Source: Malaya genurostris | Taxonomy: Eukaryota; Arthropoda; Insecta; Diptera; Culicidae | DNA length: 64,000 nt | NCBI RefSeq assembly: GCF_030247185.1 | Contig: NC_080570.1 | Location: 125,666,650 to 125,730,649 of the forward strand | Direction: 5' to 3' | In this document: piece after piece, positions 11,083-22,340 of the stretch | How positions within the stretch are numbered: the stretch's first letter is position 1 | How the letters are laid out: every line of letters begins with the position of its first letter | Program-made: the position numbers and the translations under genes | Notes under the pieces: model-generated | Told to the model about the DNA's origin: nothing | The model's database searches: none | What the model saw: only the letters and a program-made list of their open reading frames with translations

Positions 11083-14000
11083 ATGCACCGAACGTACGGC
11101 TGCAGTATGAACCCGCAGCGAGCTCGGCCACTGTGTGATTTTTGCGGACGCAAATTCTGTCAGCCCCAGAAATTGAAGGTTCACATCAAACGGATGCACA
11201 GTGACATGGCGGAAGTGTTACGTGATTTCCAGTGCAAGCTGTGCTCTAAACTACTAGGTTCTCGAGCAGCACTTCAACGTCACTCCAAGGAGGTGCACAG
11301 CCGAAACTCCGCCGTGGTAAGCTGCCCTCGCTGTCAGAAGCTGTTCCAAAACAGGAGCAACCTGAAAATCCATATGTTAACCCATTCCGGTGTACGGCCT
11401 TTCAAGTGAGTACTTAATTGTAATACAGTTTCGGTGGAACATAGTAATAACTAAGTAACAACTTCGACTAGATGCGCGGAAGGTGAATGTACGGCAGCGT
11501 TTACGACCAAACAATGTCTGCAGTTCCACTACAAGAAGGTTCACGGATACACTCAGGAACAGATGCCGAAAATTGAGCGCAGTGTTGCGTACACATTTGA
11601 TGCTTATTCTGGGGGTATGAATGATGGATTGGTTGGTAAGTAGCCTCTCCTCAGTCACTCATACGGGTATTCCTAAACATCGTTGACGTAGACTTCCTTT
11701 TAGATGGCATTCAACGCCGCCAGCGACGAAAGGTGGAACCAGGAGAAGAAGGACCCGCCCTGACTGGTGCTGAGAAACGAAAACGTCAAACCAAGGAACT
11801 CTCCGGAAACATCCTGAAAACGAAAAACATTCTGGAATCGTTCAACGAAATATGCAAAAACGACAGCAATCTTTCCTTACTATCCACGAAAATATCTTCC
11901 ATTCTGAATGGGAACTTGAAGGATTTCACCAAAGTACCAGGAGGAGTTTCCGGTTTAGATAGTGATGTGAGAAAAGAAGAATTGGACGATGATTTGGATT
12001 CCAACGAATGTGCCGAACGGGATGAACGTTTAGAAGCAATCCAGCGACATCTGAATCAACCGATGCAGGACGACAAACACGACGAATTCAGTCAGCTGCA
12101 ATCCCGTTTGTCCAACATATCAGGTCAAAACGATCCAAATGCGCTACACTATAAGCTAAATAACAGTGAAGAAGAAAAGCCCCTTACTGATGGCGACAGT
12201 TTCGGTGATCTGAATTCACTGTCAGCCAATTCAAAGTACAAAGAGTTCCTTAACGGTGGCAACACTGGTTTGGTTATTAGCAAAGGTAGTAAAAAATGGA
12301 TCAGTGACAACGATCATCTGCAGGACGATAACAATTCGGAGAACATGTTGACTGCAGCAGCCAACCGAGATTTTCTCACGAAGTTGATAATGAACGGAAA
12401 TGTTGGTCACCCGTCTTCGCAGAACACCGCACCGGATGACGACGAAGATGATGATGACAACTCAACGATACTGGATGTGGTCGATTCCAACAACCAGAAT
12501 CAACAGAACTCGAATGTACATAATCATTTGCAACAGCAACATCAACAGCAACATCAGCATCAACAACAGCAGCAACAATATACGTCTAGTTTTGCGGGTC
12601 TAAACAGTTCACTGCCGGATTTGCCGACCTTCCAAGGCCATAGCTTTTCGACGCACTTCAATCATCAGTCACTATTGGGAAGTTTCTACAACAACAATAA
12701 CGGAATGGCCGGTCGCAATGCCATCAACACTATTCCGACTTCGGCTAGTATGCTGGTAGAAGCCGCTCTCAATTCCGTCAGTAACATCATCAACGAAGCG
12801 GAAATGAATAGCAGCAACAACGAAAATCAAGATCTGCATATGGGCGATATAGACGGAACCAGTGGAGCGGGAGCTGAAAATAACCTAGCAACGGATTCGT
12901 TTGCCACAAACGAAGTCAATAACACAACGGATGAAATGAAAATGTTGAAACCACACAGCTTCCCACTGCAGATGAATTCAATGTCACAGTTTTCATCCCA
13001 ATCCCCGGACGACGCAAGCCTCATCCAAGAACGTAACGAGATGGAGGTTACCCGACCTAAGTCACGCAACAAGCTTCCCGGTTATGGTGACAGTGAAATG
13101 CTTGGATATGACAGTCAACAACAGCAGCAATCGACGCCACACAAACACAATCCTAGCGTAGAATCGGTTCGTAGTGCGTTGTCCCCAGAGCAGAATGACT
13201 TCAACTACTCCAATTCGAACGGTGCTCAACGACAGCATCAACAGATTGCAACGGATTCGCCGGTACGATCAAACTCCCGCCAAATTTACGGAGAACACGA
13301 TCTTATTTCACCGGCTTCTACGCCGTCTCTACCGCGGTATGATTTTGGTGCCGATAACAATAACTACGCTCGTAGACAGGAGAAAACGATAAGCTCGCTG
13401 GCTTTGGAGAACTTTGAGGCCAATCTGAAAGCGAACAGCCATCACATGCAGCACTTGTCTAGCGATGAGGACAGTAGTATCGTGATTGCTGAGAACCTCT
13501 CGGTCAATGCGAATAATACGGACACGAAGATTAAAATGAACAATCATCCATCAACTGCCGACTTCATGGCGTCAAATTCTGGCGGCCCCGTCAGCAAATA
13601 TGATACCGGAAGAAACAGCTTGGGGTCCGAACTGTCGGCCGACCTGCGGCTCAAGTACAACACAGAATCCAATGTTGATCTTCCAGATTTCCGGTCCAAC
13701 GGTAGCATGAATGAAACTTCCGACTTCCAAGGGCTGGATATGAGCTCCCGAGCAGGACTCGCATCTAGTTACTCCCACAGTAATTTCCAAGTTTCGTCGT
13801 CCGGAGCAAATTTGAATTTCAACCGTTATCACCATCACATCTACGACATCCTGAACGAACGAGAACAGCATCAACAGCAACAGCAGCAGCAACAGCAACA
13901 ACAGCAACATCAGCATCAACAACAGGAATTCCATCTGCAACAGCAACAACAGCAGCAGCAACAACAAATGCAACACATGATTCAAGATCACATTGGTCCT

Positions 14001-14561
14001 GAAACCGACCCTGACCAGCCGGCTTCGGTTGATTTAAGTCGTACATCGAGCTATCTAGTCCCATCGCCTCCTTCTCCGGCTCTGCCCTATTCCCATCCTC
14101 ACCCGGATATGATACGCATGGTTTCCTTGGATCTAAGTTCGAACAGTGGTGGCAACATGATAGTGGGAAACACTCCGCATCACGTCCGTCATCCGTCGTT
14201 CCTTTCGTCCCAAATTCAGCATTCCAACCGAGACTCCTTGCCCGATCACCATCGATTACTAGCTAGTGAGCAGCTGGCTGCCACGAACCATAGACTACTG
14301 GTAGATCCAACGGCCCATCTAATCTTCGAACAGAACAACCGACTGCTGGCGGAAACGCCAGGTCCTGCACCACCACCTCCCAGGCATGTTGTTTCACCGC
14401 AACGTGGCTTCGGAGCGTACCATCATCACCATCACCATCAGATGGGATCAGCACCGAGTTACCATCACCACTCGGTTAAACAGAACCTAACCTCTCCACC
14501 GTTGAATCAGCATGCGTCGGCTGCAGCCGCAAACTACCACCCTTTTCCCAGTTACTACTGA
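11083..14561 (+). CDS. C2H2 zinc-finger, polyglutamine-rich transcription factor
   Basis: Three exons join in frame: 11083-11405 (or from the acceptor at 11057 if there are upstream exons), 11472-11635 and 11704-14561. Introns are 66 and 68 nt with GTGAGT/AG and GTAAGT/AG borders. From ATG 11083 the product is 1114 residues. Four C2H2 fingers lie at residues 18-39, 51-72, 81-101 and 109-132; the last has C-x4-C spacing and is split by intron 1 at its first Cys. A basic stretch (QRRQRRK, KRKR) follows, then about 950 low-complexity residues with Gln/His runs, acidic Asp/Glu runs and a C-terminal His-rich block. This suggests a nuclear DNA-binding regulator with disordered activation regions. 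I did not recognise the orthologue. The start is uncertain because the acceptor-like AG at 11056 may join earlier exons outside the clear signal. Confidence 0.82.
12523..13972 (+). repeat. Glutamine/histidine codon repeats in the zinc-finger gene
   Basis: Two CAG/CAA/CAT-rich tracts, near 12523-12580 and 13864-13972, encode Gln runs broken by His. The mixture of CAA and CAG rather than one pure codon implies selection or age rather than recent slippage. The long antisense frames over the second tract are complements of these runs and are not genes. Confidence 0.8.
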
Positions 14562-16840
14562 AACCGATGTATGATGATTTAAAAAGTACCAAGTAACGAG
14601 TACGCGTTACTGAGTACGATCGATCCGACAGGTCCCGATGTTTGGCAGCTTGCGAAACAGATTACAACTTGGCAGATAGGCGAGAATTTATTCTTTCAAT
14701 CTTTCGAGGTACTCAAAGTACGCATACGAATCACACAAATTAAACTAGGATTACAAAAAAAGATAAACAAGATATTTAGTTACCAGAAACAAATAAGTAG
14801 CACAAACAAGGAAAACTAATGCTGATCTAGCTCAACAAGTATTATCTTAAAACACACAAAATACCCACCAGAAGAGGATATTGTAGAGAAAATAAAAGTA
14901 CACAAAGTAGAGATACCAGTAGCCTCAAATGCGTTTACAACTCATAAAACGATCATTCTGTTAAATGTCATCGCTATTTATCGAGTTAATACAGACTAGA
15001 GTTCAGCTAAAACCAATCATCAATCATCAGACTTGTATTTTTAAGTAACTAAACTACACGATTCCATGGTTTTCTCATATAATTGTATTTGGTGGGCGTG
15101 ATGATCAATTTTGAGCTCTACATTTGAACTATTCGTTGTATTTATATCATTAACAATCAAAACATCCCAAGCAGTAAGTGGCACAAGCATGTTTTACAAA
15201 TTAAGAAGAACATTATAAATGTTTTTTGCATGATAACTTTAGTTTCGGGAATAATCAGCACGAACTCAGAAACCAACGCAAGACGGAAAACAAAAAATAT
15301 ATCGTAGTTTGTAATATTTATTCCAGATTAAGGTAACAGTGAACGTAGAAAGGAAACTATGATTATACAAGGACAAACCAAGATCGAAAAAAAAACGAAA
15401 ACAAATGATGTGCCAAATCCAACAACAAAAAAACGTCACAGATACCACGAGAAAAAATAACACTTTTTTTGTTAGTTACTCTTATCTACCCAACTAGCAG
15501 TCTTGTCAGTCAGCTCGTTTTACTATAAATAGCTGTAGAATCGATATTTACAAAACCCAATTCCATGTATTTGTGTAATATTGGCAAATCTTGAGACGCA
15601 GTGTTCTATGTAAACAATGACACAAAACGAATGCAACGTGGACTATCCTGAAACTGATAGCTTAAGCAGAACCCAAGGAAAATGTTTCTTCCCTGAATAA
15701 AACGAATCACAAACAAAAACACACGTACATTATCTCACCCACTGAAAAGCACCAAACAGGCAAATTTCATGAAACAAACAACACAACCATAAAAACATCG
15801 CACGCGCATACAAAAGAACAATAAAAACAATGTCTGTTCATAGATGGGAAAAAAAGAACTTACCGACAAATGAAAAACGAAACATTGACAAAAAACGGAC
15901 AAACATATTCAGCAGATACTTCGCAAATACTAATAGAAACAAGTCTATACTTTAATAATGGCACTGGAAAAAAACCACTAAATCAGGCAAGTGTATTATA
16001 CGAAAAATTAATAAAGAAAATAAAACCAATCCTTTGGGGCACTCCGTTATCCGAAAGTTCTAGTAAGTATTTACGCTTTTTTGTATGCTTTGTTTTTCGT
16101 TTTCTCACTATTTGTAATGAATTTCATCATAGCAGAGACGATTAATGATTAATGGGAGAAAATGAGCCTCATGAGTGAGTTTTTGCCTCCCTTGAATGTT
16201 TGGTAGCGCTGGTTATGTATTCTTACTTTGAGGTCTCCAGGGCTACATGCTTTATTACCGAATAACAAACTCCGCTTGCTAGGATCCTAATTGACAGTTA
16301 ATTTGCTAATGAACAATACACAGCGATACTTCAATTTCTAGAAAGAAAAGGCGAAACTATTTTTTCTCGTTATTTTAGATGGTTCTAGATCTTTTTACTA
16401 CAAGAATTAGTAAATGAGACGATTTGTATTAGTCGCAGAAACTAGCCCATTTCACGAAAGATTCGCGAGGGCGCAGCTTCATAACTCACACAGGGAGCAT
16501 AGCAGTAAACCAATCGAAAAAAACGAAATTCTTTTTATGTTGATTTTTTCAGTAGATATAGAGGGGAAGTGGGAAAAATTGCACACCTTTTAAAGATAAA
16601 CCAATAGTTCATCGATTTATCAAAAAATGATCTGAGAATATACGATAATTTCTAAATATGAATTGAAACCAAACTCGAAACATTCATCGATGTTTTTCTC
16701 CATTTGCTGTTAATGTTAGATTCGCCCTTCTTTGAAAAATATCTGATATAGTAATATAATTCAGAACTTATTTCATGTACAAACTATTAACAAACATTTT
16801 GAAGATATTTTCAATATAAATCAAACCTTAATTAAAACAT
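14562..16840. other. 3' untranslated and downstream region of the zinc-finger gene
   Basis: A-rich sequence with no coding potential follows the TGA. Candidate polyadenylation signals AATAAA occur at 14891-14896, 15696-15701 and 15820-15825; which is used cannot be decided. Tracts of A's alternate with ACAAAC-type words, typical of a long insect 3' UTR. Beyond about 15900 nothing specific was recognised. Confidence 0.5.
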
Positions 16841-16843
16841 TTC

Positions 16844-17073
16844 AAAATGGCCTAAAAGCAATTGACCAATTCTCTTTGTTTACTTTTTCTTTCGATTATA
16901 TCTGGGTTTTTATACAAATGTTCAATACATATCTATTACCTTAAAAAAGGAAATATTGGCTTTCATTCTACATGAATATTTCGCAAGTAAACGTGAAAAT
17001 TCAGGAGTTATTAACAGCGGAGAGAGCAAACAAAGAGATACTCTCATTGGTTTATGTGACCTTATGGAGTGTT
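16844..17073. repeat. Degenerate palindromic MITE (family D-like)
   Basis: The left arm (GGCCTAAAAGCAATTGACC...CTCTTTGTTTAC) is mirrored at the right (GCAAACAAAGAGATACTCTC...). The same arms occur at 55433-55641 and 54641-54752, and a more diverged partial copy at about 19995-20215 shares the internal words TTTATACAAATG and CTCGATAC. Ends are too degraded to define exact borders. Confidence 0.5.
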
Positions 17074-17315
17074 CACGTCGATATAATAGCGATTGTAACA
17101 ACTCGTGGCTGCTATGTTCAAAATTAGTATAAATTTTCACCCAAATCAAAATAAAATTAATTACCCTTTTGTTATGATTGGTCTCAAGGCTGAAATATTA
17201 AAATTTACTAAGACTGTTTGTGAACACCTCTACTTCTTAATGAAATCGATTTTTTGCTAGGTTCCTAAGAGCAAGTTCAGCAGCTGCAAGATTCATATGG
17301 GTGGTCTATAATGTA

Positions 17316-17588
17316 ATGGCGTTTTCGTTTTTAATTTGCACTACACCGGTGCAGTGCTACACTGAGGCATGAATAAACGAACAAAAATGACGAAAACATA
17401 AACAGTAACCATTGACTACAATACACGATTCCATTGCACAGAGCTACACCAAACTTTTGATGAGTGCTACACCAGTGGTATCGGTGCAGAAAAAGTGTAG
17501 CACTGGTGTAGTGCAATTGGTAAAAACGAACGGTTTCAGTGCAGCTTTCGCTACACCAGTGTAGTGCAATTTAAAAACGAAAACGACA
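17316..17588 (-). mobile_element. MITE family A, copy 1
   Basis: 273 bp, flanked by TA (17314-17315 and 17589-17590). The ends are inverted repeats: ATGGCGTTTTCGTTTTTAAT at the left and the complement of TGTCGTTTTCGTTTTTAAAT at the right, each continuing into TGCACTACACC. It is the reverse complement, with few changes, of 63024-63296, also 273 bp. The second copy of the parent repeat, without an insert at this point, reads straight through (AATGTAAATGAAACT), giving a natural empty site with a single TA. There is no coding capacity, so it depends on a transposase elsewhere. Confidence 0.9.
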
Positions 17589-17716
17589 TAAATGAAACTG
17601 AGACAAACGTATCCCCAGCAATCCGTTTTAGTTTTATTTATTCGACCAGTTCTACTGTCAAATTTAAAACTGGTATACATTGCCGTTCTATTTTTTCTAT
17701 ATTTGAAACACAGATA

Positions 17717-17951
17717 AAACGCTGTTGGGGCTGCCTGTTTATTTTGTTATAATTTCTAGATTTAAATTATAAAACTGACATAAATTATGCATCTAGAACT
17801 AGAACACTCCTGAATATGCCCTAAGCCTTAGTCTTATGAAACTCTTAGGGCATATTCAGTAGTGTTCTAGTTCTAGATGCATAATTTATTTCAGTTACAA
17901 AATATAAATCTAATTTTATAACAAGATAAACTGGCAGCCCCAGCGGTGTTT
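17717..17951. repeat. Long hairpin, arms of about 108 bp
   Basis: The left arm 17717-17825 is mirrored by 17844-17951 with an 18-base loop. Arms run from AAACGCTGTTGGGGCTGCC inward to AATATGCCCTAAG, with roughly 85-90% pairing by eye. It ends 2 bp before the hAT target duplication at 17954. The arm pair may be the true inverted termini of parent repeat P. Confidence 0.8.
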
Positions 17952-17961
17952 GACTTGTGTT

Positions 17962-18718
17962 CAGAGATACCATTTATACAGATTTATCTGTATTACACAG
18001 ATTTTTACATGCTCATACAGATTTAATACAGAATACACATTTTATACGGATTTCTTCAATTTAATACAGATTTATACAGATCTTACAAAAAGTAAGAAAG
18101 AAAAAAATTAACTTTTCTGTCTTAGCTATCTTTTAGTATTTGATTCCAGTGACGATATAAAAGTCTATCAATCAACGGACAAATCAATATGGAAATCTGT
18201 GAAATTTATATCATAATTTGAAACCAATTTGAACTGATATTCAATTTTTTTGCAATGACTTAGTGGAAACCTATATTGGAGAAGAAAATTAAAAGAAAAA
18301 AAACAGAAAAGATGATTTATTGGAAAAATATACACTCGGAGACAGTACTTTATTCAAGGAAGTAATGGCATCATGAAACTTTACTGTCAAACTGAGAGTT
18401 GTATGAACCGACTTGACGTTGCATATTGGGCGTTGAATTTCCATGTCAAATTATAAAGTCACCAATTTCTAACTAGATAAATAAATGGAATTACAATTCA
18501 ATTGTTGTGGATAAAAAAATGAAACTTTCGTTGAATATTCTTGTGAGCGCGGATTGACTGACTGATGACTGATTGAATCTACCATCCTACAACCACAATC
18601 TATTGGAATAACATATCTAAGCATCATTTTGTTGTTAGAATTTCATTTTATTAGTGAATACAGACAGATTTTTTATACAAAGAATACAGATTTTCTATGA
18701 AAACATCTGGCATCTCCG
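17962..18718 (+). mobile_element. Non-autonomous hAT-type element, copy 1
   Basis: 757 bp with ends CAGAGATACCA (17962) and TGGCATCTCCG (ending 18718), which fit the hAT terminus CAGNGNTGCCA. It is flanked by an 8-bp near-duplication, CTTGTGTT (17954-17961) and CTCGTGTT (18719-18726). Subterminal ACAGATTT/AATACAGA words are repeated many times at both ends, as in hAT elements, where such words bind transposase. No transposase frame. The interior (about 18245-18345) resembles the body of the tRNA-derived SINE at 53751-53850, so a SINE fragment is part of it. The second copy is 59648-61257, in inverted orientation. Confidence 0.85.
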
Positions 18719-18885
18719 CTCGTGTTTCGAATATACGAAAAATCCCAGTAAATTCGAACATCGGACGCATCGTGCACGAAAGCTTTTGATTGCGTTTCGA
18801 GCTTACATAGTGTATCGGTAGAACAAAAGAGTGAAGATATACCAAAGCAGAGAGCGGATATCCAATACTCAGGTGATGAGATATA

Positions 18886-18968
18886 TCGGGGTTGGATTTC
18901 CAACCCCGAACATAGGGCCAGAGTCTTTCTGGCCCTAAGAGGCGAATGACCTTAAGGTTAAAGCCTCT
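18886..18968. other. Three consecutive perfect short hairpins
   Basis: Directly seen: TCGGGGTTGG/CCAACCCCGA (18886-18909, loop ATTT), TAGGGCCAGA/TCTGGCCCTA (18913-18937, 5-base loop) and AGAGGC/GCCTCT (18938-18968) enclosing the palindrome CCTTAAGG. The series suggests a structured RNA or a repeat derived from one. I did not recognise the family. It lies between the hAT element and repeat R1. Confidence 0.55.
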
Positions 18969-19068
18969 ATGATGGAATCAAAAGAATTTTAACACTCTTT
19001 CACACCCTATCGGGGAGACGTCGGCTCGAAAATGCCTTGTTTGATATTCCTTCGCTCTGTTTCTCTAG

Positions 19069-19230
19069 CGATACATAATGTAAACATAAAGCTTTTTTAG
19101 GTCGACGCGATTGATGCAAATGGTGCAGAATCGTCCGATGACGGGCCGATCGAAGCGCTACAATCGGCCCTATATCGTGCTCAATCGGTCCGATAATCGG
19201 CCCGATGATCGGGCCGATGCGGGTCGACAA
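19069..19230. repeat. Dispersed repeat R1, copy 2
   Basis: Second copy of the repeat at 1-163. It ends in CCGATAATCGG / CCGATGATCGG near-palindromes. The antisense frame over it (19000-19326) encodes only repeated Gly-Pro-Ile words from these palindromes and is not a gene. Confidence 0.8.
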
Positions 19231-22200
19231 CATCCACCGGGATAGAACGACATCGTAGACCAGTTTTAAATTTGACAGAAGAACTGGTCGAATAAATAAA
19301 ACTAGAACGGCTCGCTGTGGATACATTTGTTCTAGATGTGTACAAAACAGCTCACTTTGGTGAACAGCTCCGAACCGATCAGCTCACCAAAGTGAATCGA
19401 TTTGATGAATCAGCCAATCAGCTCTTTTAGTTTAAACTGAAGGTTCATTTTGGGCGTCATTTTGCTTATGTACCGGTGTTCCCTTCGCCATAATGCAGTG
19501 AAGTAAGTAGCAAATGAGTGAGCTGCGGTTCTTTTGAAAAGAGCTGTGAGCTGTCAGCTCACTTCAATGATTCGATTCACTGGAACAGCTCAGGAGCGAA
19601 TAGCCCATATCTAATTTGTTCCAGTTTCTGCTCTATTATGGATCTTCTATAGAACTTCTAGCTGCTGAATTTGCTCTTGGAGAGACGTATTAAAGTAAAT
19701 TTATAAGCTTCATCTTATCTAAAGATTTAAATAAGCAACAACATGATTCCACTTGCAAATTTACTCGAAAGTTTTGTTCGCCATTGTTGCAAAACGCAAA
19801 AACTGTTTTCATCGTTATCGTTGAGCGGGAATTCGAAACGGAAACATCAGTTTATATGGTACATTTTCCTTAATATACTGATGTTTTTTTTCTTGAAGAT
19901 TCATCTGTTTTTTCATACAATCAACACATTCCTTTGACAATCAATTTTTCACGTCGAAAATCAGGCCTACTTGGTTGAAATATTTTATGATATCGATCTA
20001 ACTATTTCAAAAGGACCTAGAAGCAAATGACAGATTCTCTTTTCTTATTTTCTCTTTCGATAGTTTTCGTTTTTATACAAATGCTCGATACTTATCTAAT
20101 ACTAGCAGTAATATGAAAATGTCGAAAGCGGAACTTTTATATGTTGATGTGGCTTTATGAAATATTCACTTCGATTAATTCCACGTAGGTTGTTTTTCGA
20201 TCAATTCAAATGTTTATAATATCTTCAAAATGTTTGTTAATAGTCATGAAAAAAAAACAACCTCAAACAGAAATTATGTTGGGAACTCAACATTAAAATC
20301 GGCAAATATCACAATTTTATTCTGATTGAAGGCAACAATTTTATACGAAGTTAACCCAATATAACCCGTTCTCCTGGTCTTGAATTAAACGATGTAATAT
20401 CTATAAAATGTCGAAAATGTGCAGATGTGTTGACACACAAATAAAATGAACGTTAATTTTTATGCTGAAGTGTTAGCTAACACAATGGATTAGTTATGAT
20501 TCTCAAATGGATTCTAAAACAAACACGATAACCGATTTCGGTTCAATTTTGCTAGGTTTCTGCTACTGCACAAATCTGGTTACAGTGCCAGCCGATGTTT
20601 GATTTTAACCGGTTTTCTGATAAGTTACCCAATCGAAATACAAGGTCAAAACACTTGCCACTATTTTGTCAACTGTTAATTGAAACAAACAACTCGTGAT
20701 ATCCCAAATGAGTTTATTTAGTAGACTTGGGTAGAAGTAGACCGATGAAACCAATTAAATTTTATTATCTGCTGGTACCGAAGTCTATCTGTTAGTGACT
20801 AGAGATGCATAGCTGGAAACCGATAACAATTAAGGAAGAGAAATATTTTCTGACGTCCTACACGATTTGAAATTGAAAACAATTTTTTTCATTTATAATG
20901 TTTGACACAATCCTTTGAAAACATTGCGATAATTTTTTTTATAGCCATTCTTTCAAATTGTGTTTGCCCGATTGCAATTTGGAAAATCAACATTAGCGAC
21001 CCTTTTATACGCCTATTTGCTTATTTGCTTATTAGCTGCTTCGACATTCGCATGTATTTCGTAGCAATTTCTTGTGTTAATTTAAATGCTTTCCCAAGTA
21101 ACAATTCGAATGCCTAATGGTTTTGATTGTAAGTTATAGGAGTTTTGTAATTGATTTTTCAATCACTACCTGTTTTATTACGACTATAATAAATATCTCT
21201 TTTGACAAGTAATATCATAGTTTTTAAAGCTTCTATAGAACTTTTTACTCAGACTAACAACTGGACTAAAAATAAAACAATGTGTACTAGAATAAAACCA
21301 TGCAAACACTCTTAATATTGCTTTCAAACATTTTCTTTAAAACATTATTGTTAGTTAAATTCTTTCATAAATCTAGTTTTGTGTGTGTGTACGTGTTCAT
21401 TGGATGACAGTTTCACTCAAAGCAAATTTGAGGGTTCTAAAGTACATTTATGACACATTTGTTGTGGACTGTTTGATTCATTGCTTCTTGGGTTAAGCGT
21501 AATTTGCATTAGAGAAAATTTCATGGCCCCCATTATGATGTCCTATACCGTAGCATTTATTGACATCAAATATACTTCGAAATGCAAAAACGAATAAAAA
21601 TGATGGGCTCTAATGATTCTTTTTTAGAACGTATACACAAGTTATAATGCCACGAAATAGTTTTATACAAAAATGACGAAGAATCACAAAAAATAATATT
21701 CAAAAATCATGGAGATTTTCGCAAAAACTGCATTTATTTTAAGGCGATTAGTTATAATTCTTATTTTTATCCAAACATTCACGATAAAAATAAAAGCGCA
21801 TGAATTTTTTACGTTCGGAAAAAACCTCAAACTTGTAAATAAAATCTAATATATTCTTACTAATTGCATTCAAAGCAGACATGACACACACATAGCCATG
21901 CAAAATATTATCAAAACGACAATTTATTCATAGCGGAATTCATTCCTTCCGAATAAATTAAATGTTGATCGTAAAGCTGGTTTCAAAATTTTCTTGAATT
22001 TGGAGTTTTAACGCAGGCTTATGCTAATTCTTCACTTTGCTTTATAAACCTTATGAAGAATGGTCCACTTGGCAGGAACATGCTCTTATAGAGGTTTTCA
22101 GTAGGCTTTCGTGGAGTTTAAAGTTTTAATGCAAGATTTATTATGTAGCATTGAAGACAGCTACAAGTATTTATTAATATTAAAATTGTTACTTGGGTTT

Positions 22201-22340
22201 TTTGCTATGGTTTGATTTTTTTGAATAATTATAATCGGTAGTAAAGCTTGATTCAGATAGAACAAAGACAATTGCCTGTATTTCTGTTATTTATTGTTGA
22301 ATTCAAGATCTTTTTTATACAAATGTAGCGTTTTCTTCAT
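19231..22340. other. Intergenic, AT-rich, no gene seen
   Basis: About 3.1 kb of AT-rich DNA. Around 19340-19600 there are several GCTCACTT/AAGTGAGC-type words in both orientations (agctcaccaaagtga, gagctgtgagctgtcagctc), suggesting a degraded MITE. At 19995-20215 a fragment resembles 16844-17073. No supportable coding region. Confidence 0.45.

Larger units (their letters stand above)
17269..17951 (+). repeat. Parent repeat P, copy 1 (carries MITE A and a hairpin)
   Basis: Shared with 62937-63490 from GAGCAARTTCAGCAGCTGCAAG through to GAATATGCCCT, about 280 bp when the MITE is removed. This copy continues into a hairpin (17717-17951) that the second copy lacks beyond its left arm. MITE A sits at 17316-17588. 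No coding function was seen. Confidence 0.82.

Noticed and set aside
13572..14064. Antisense frames rich in Leu or Ala/Val in the zinc-finger gene
   Set aside because: They are the complement of the Gln/His codon runs and have no independent signals.
19000..19326. Antisense frame with Gly-Pro-Ile repeats
   Set aside because: Derived from CCGATNATCGG palindromes in repeat R1; not kept open in the other copy.
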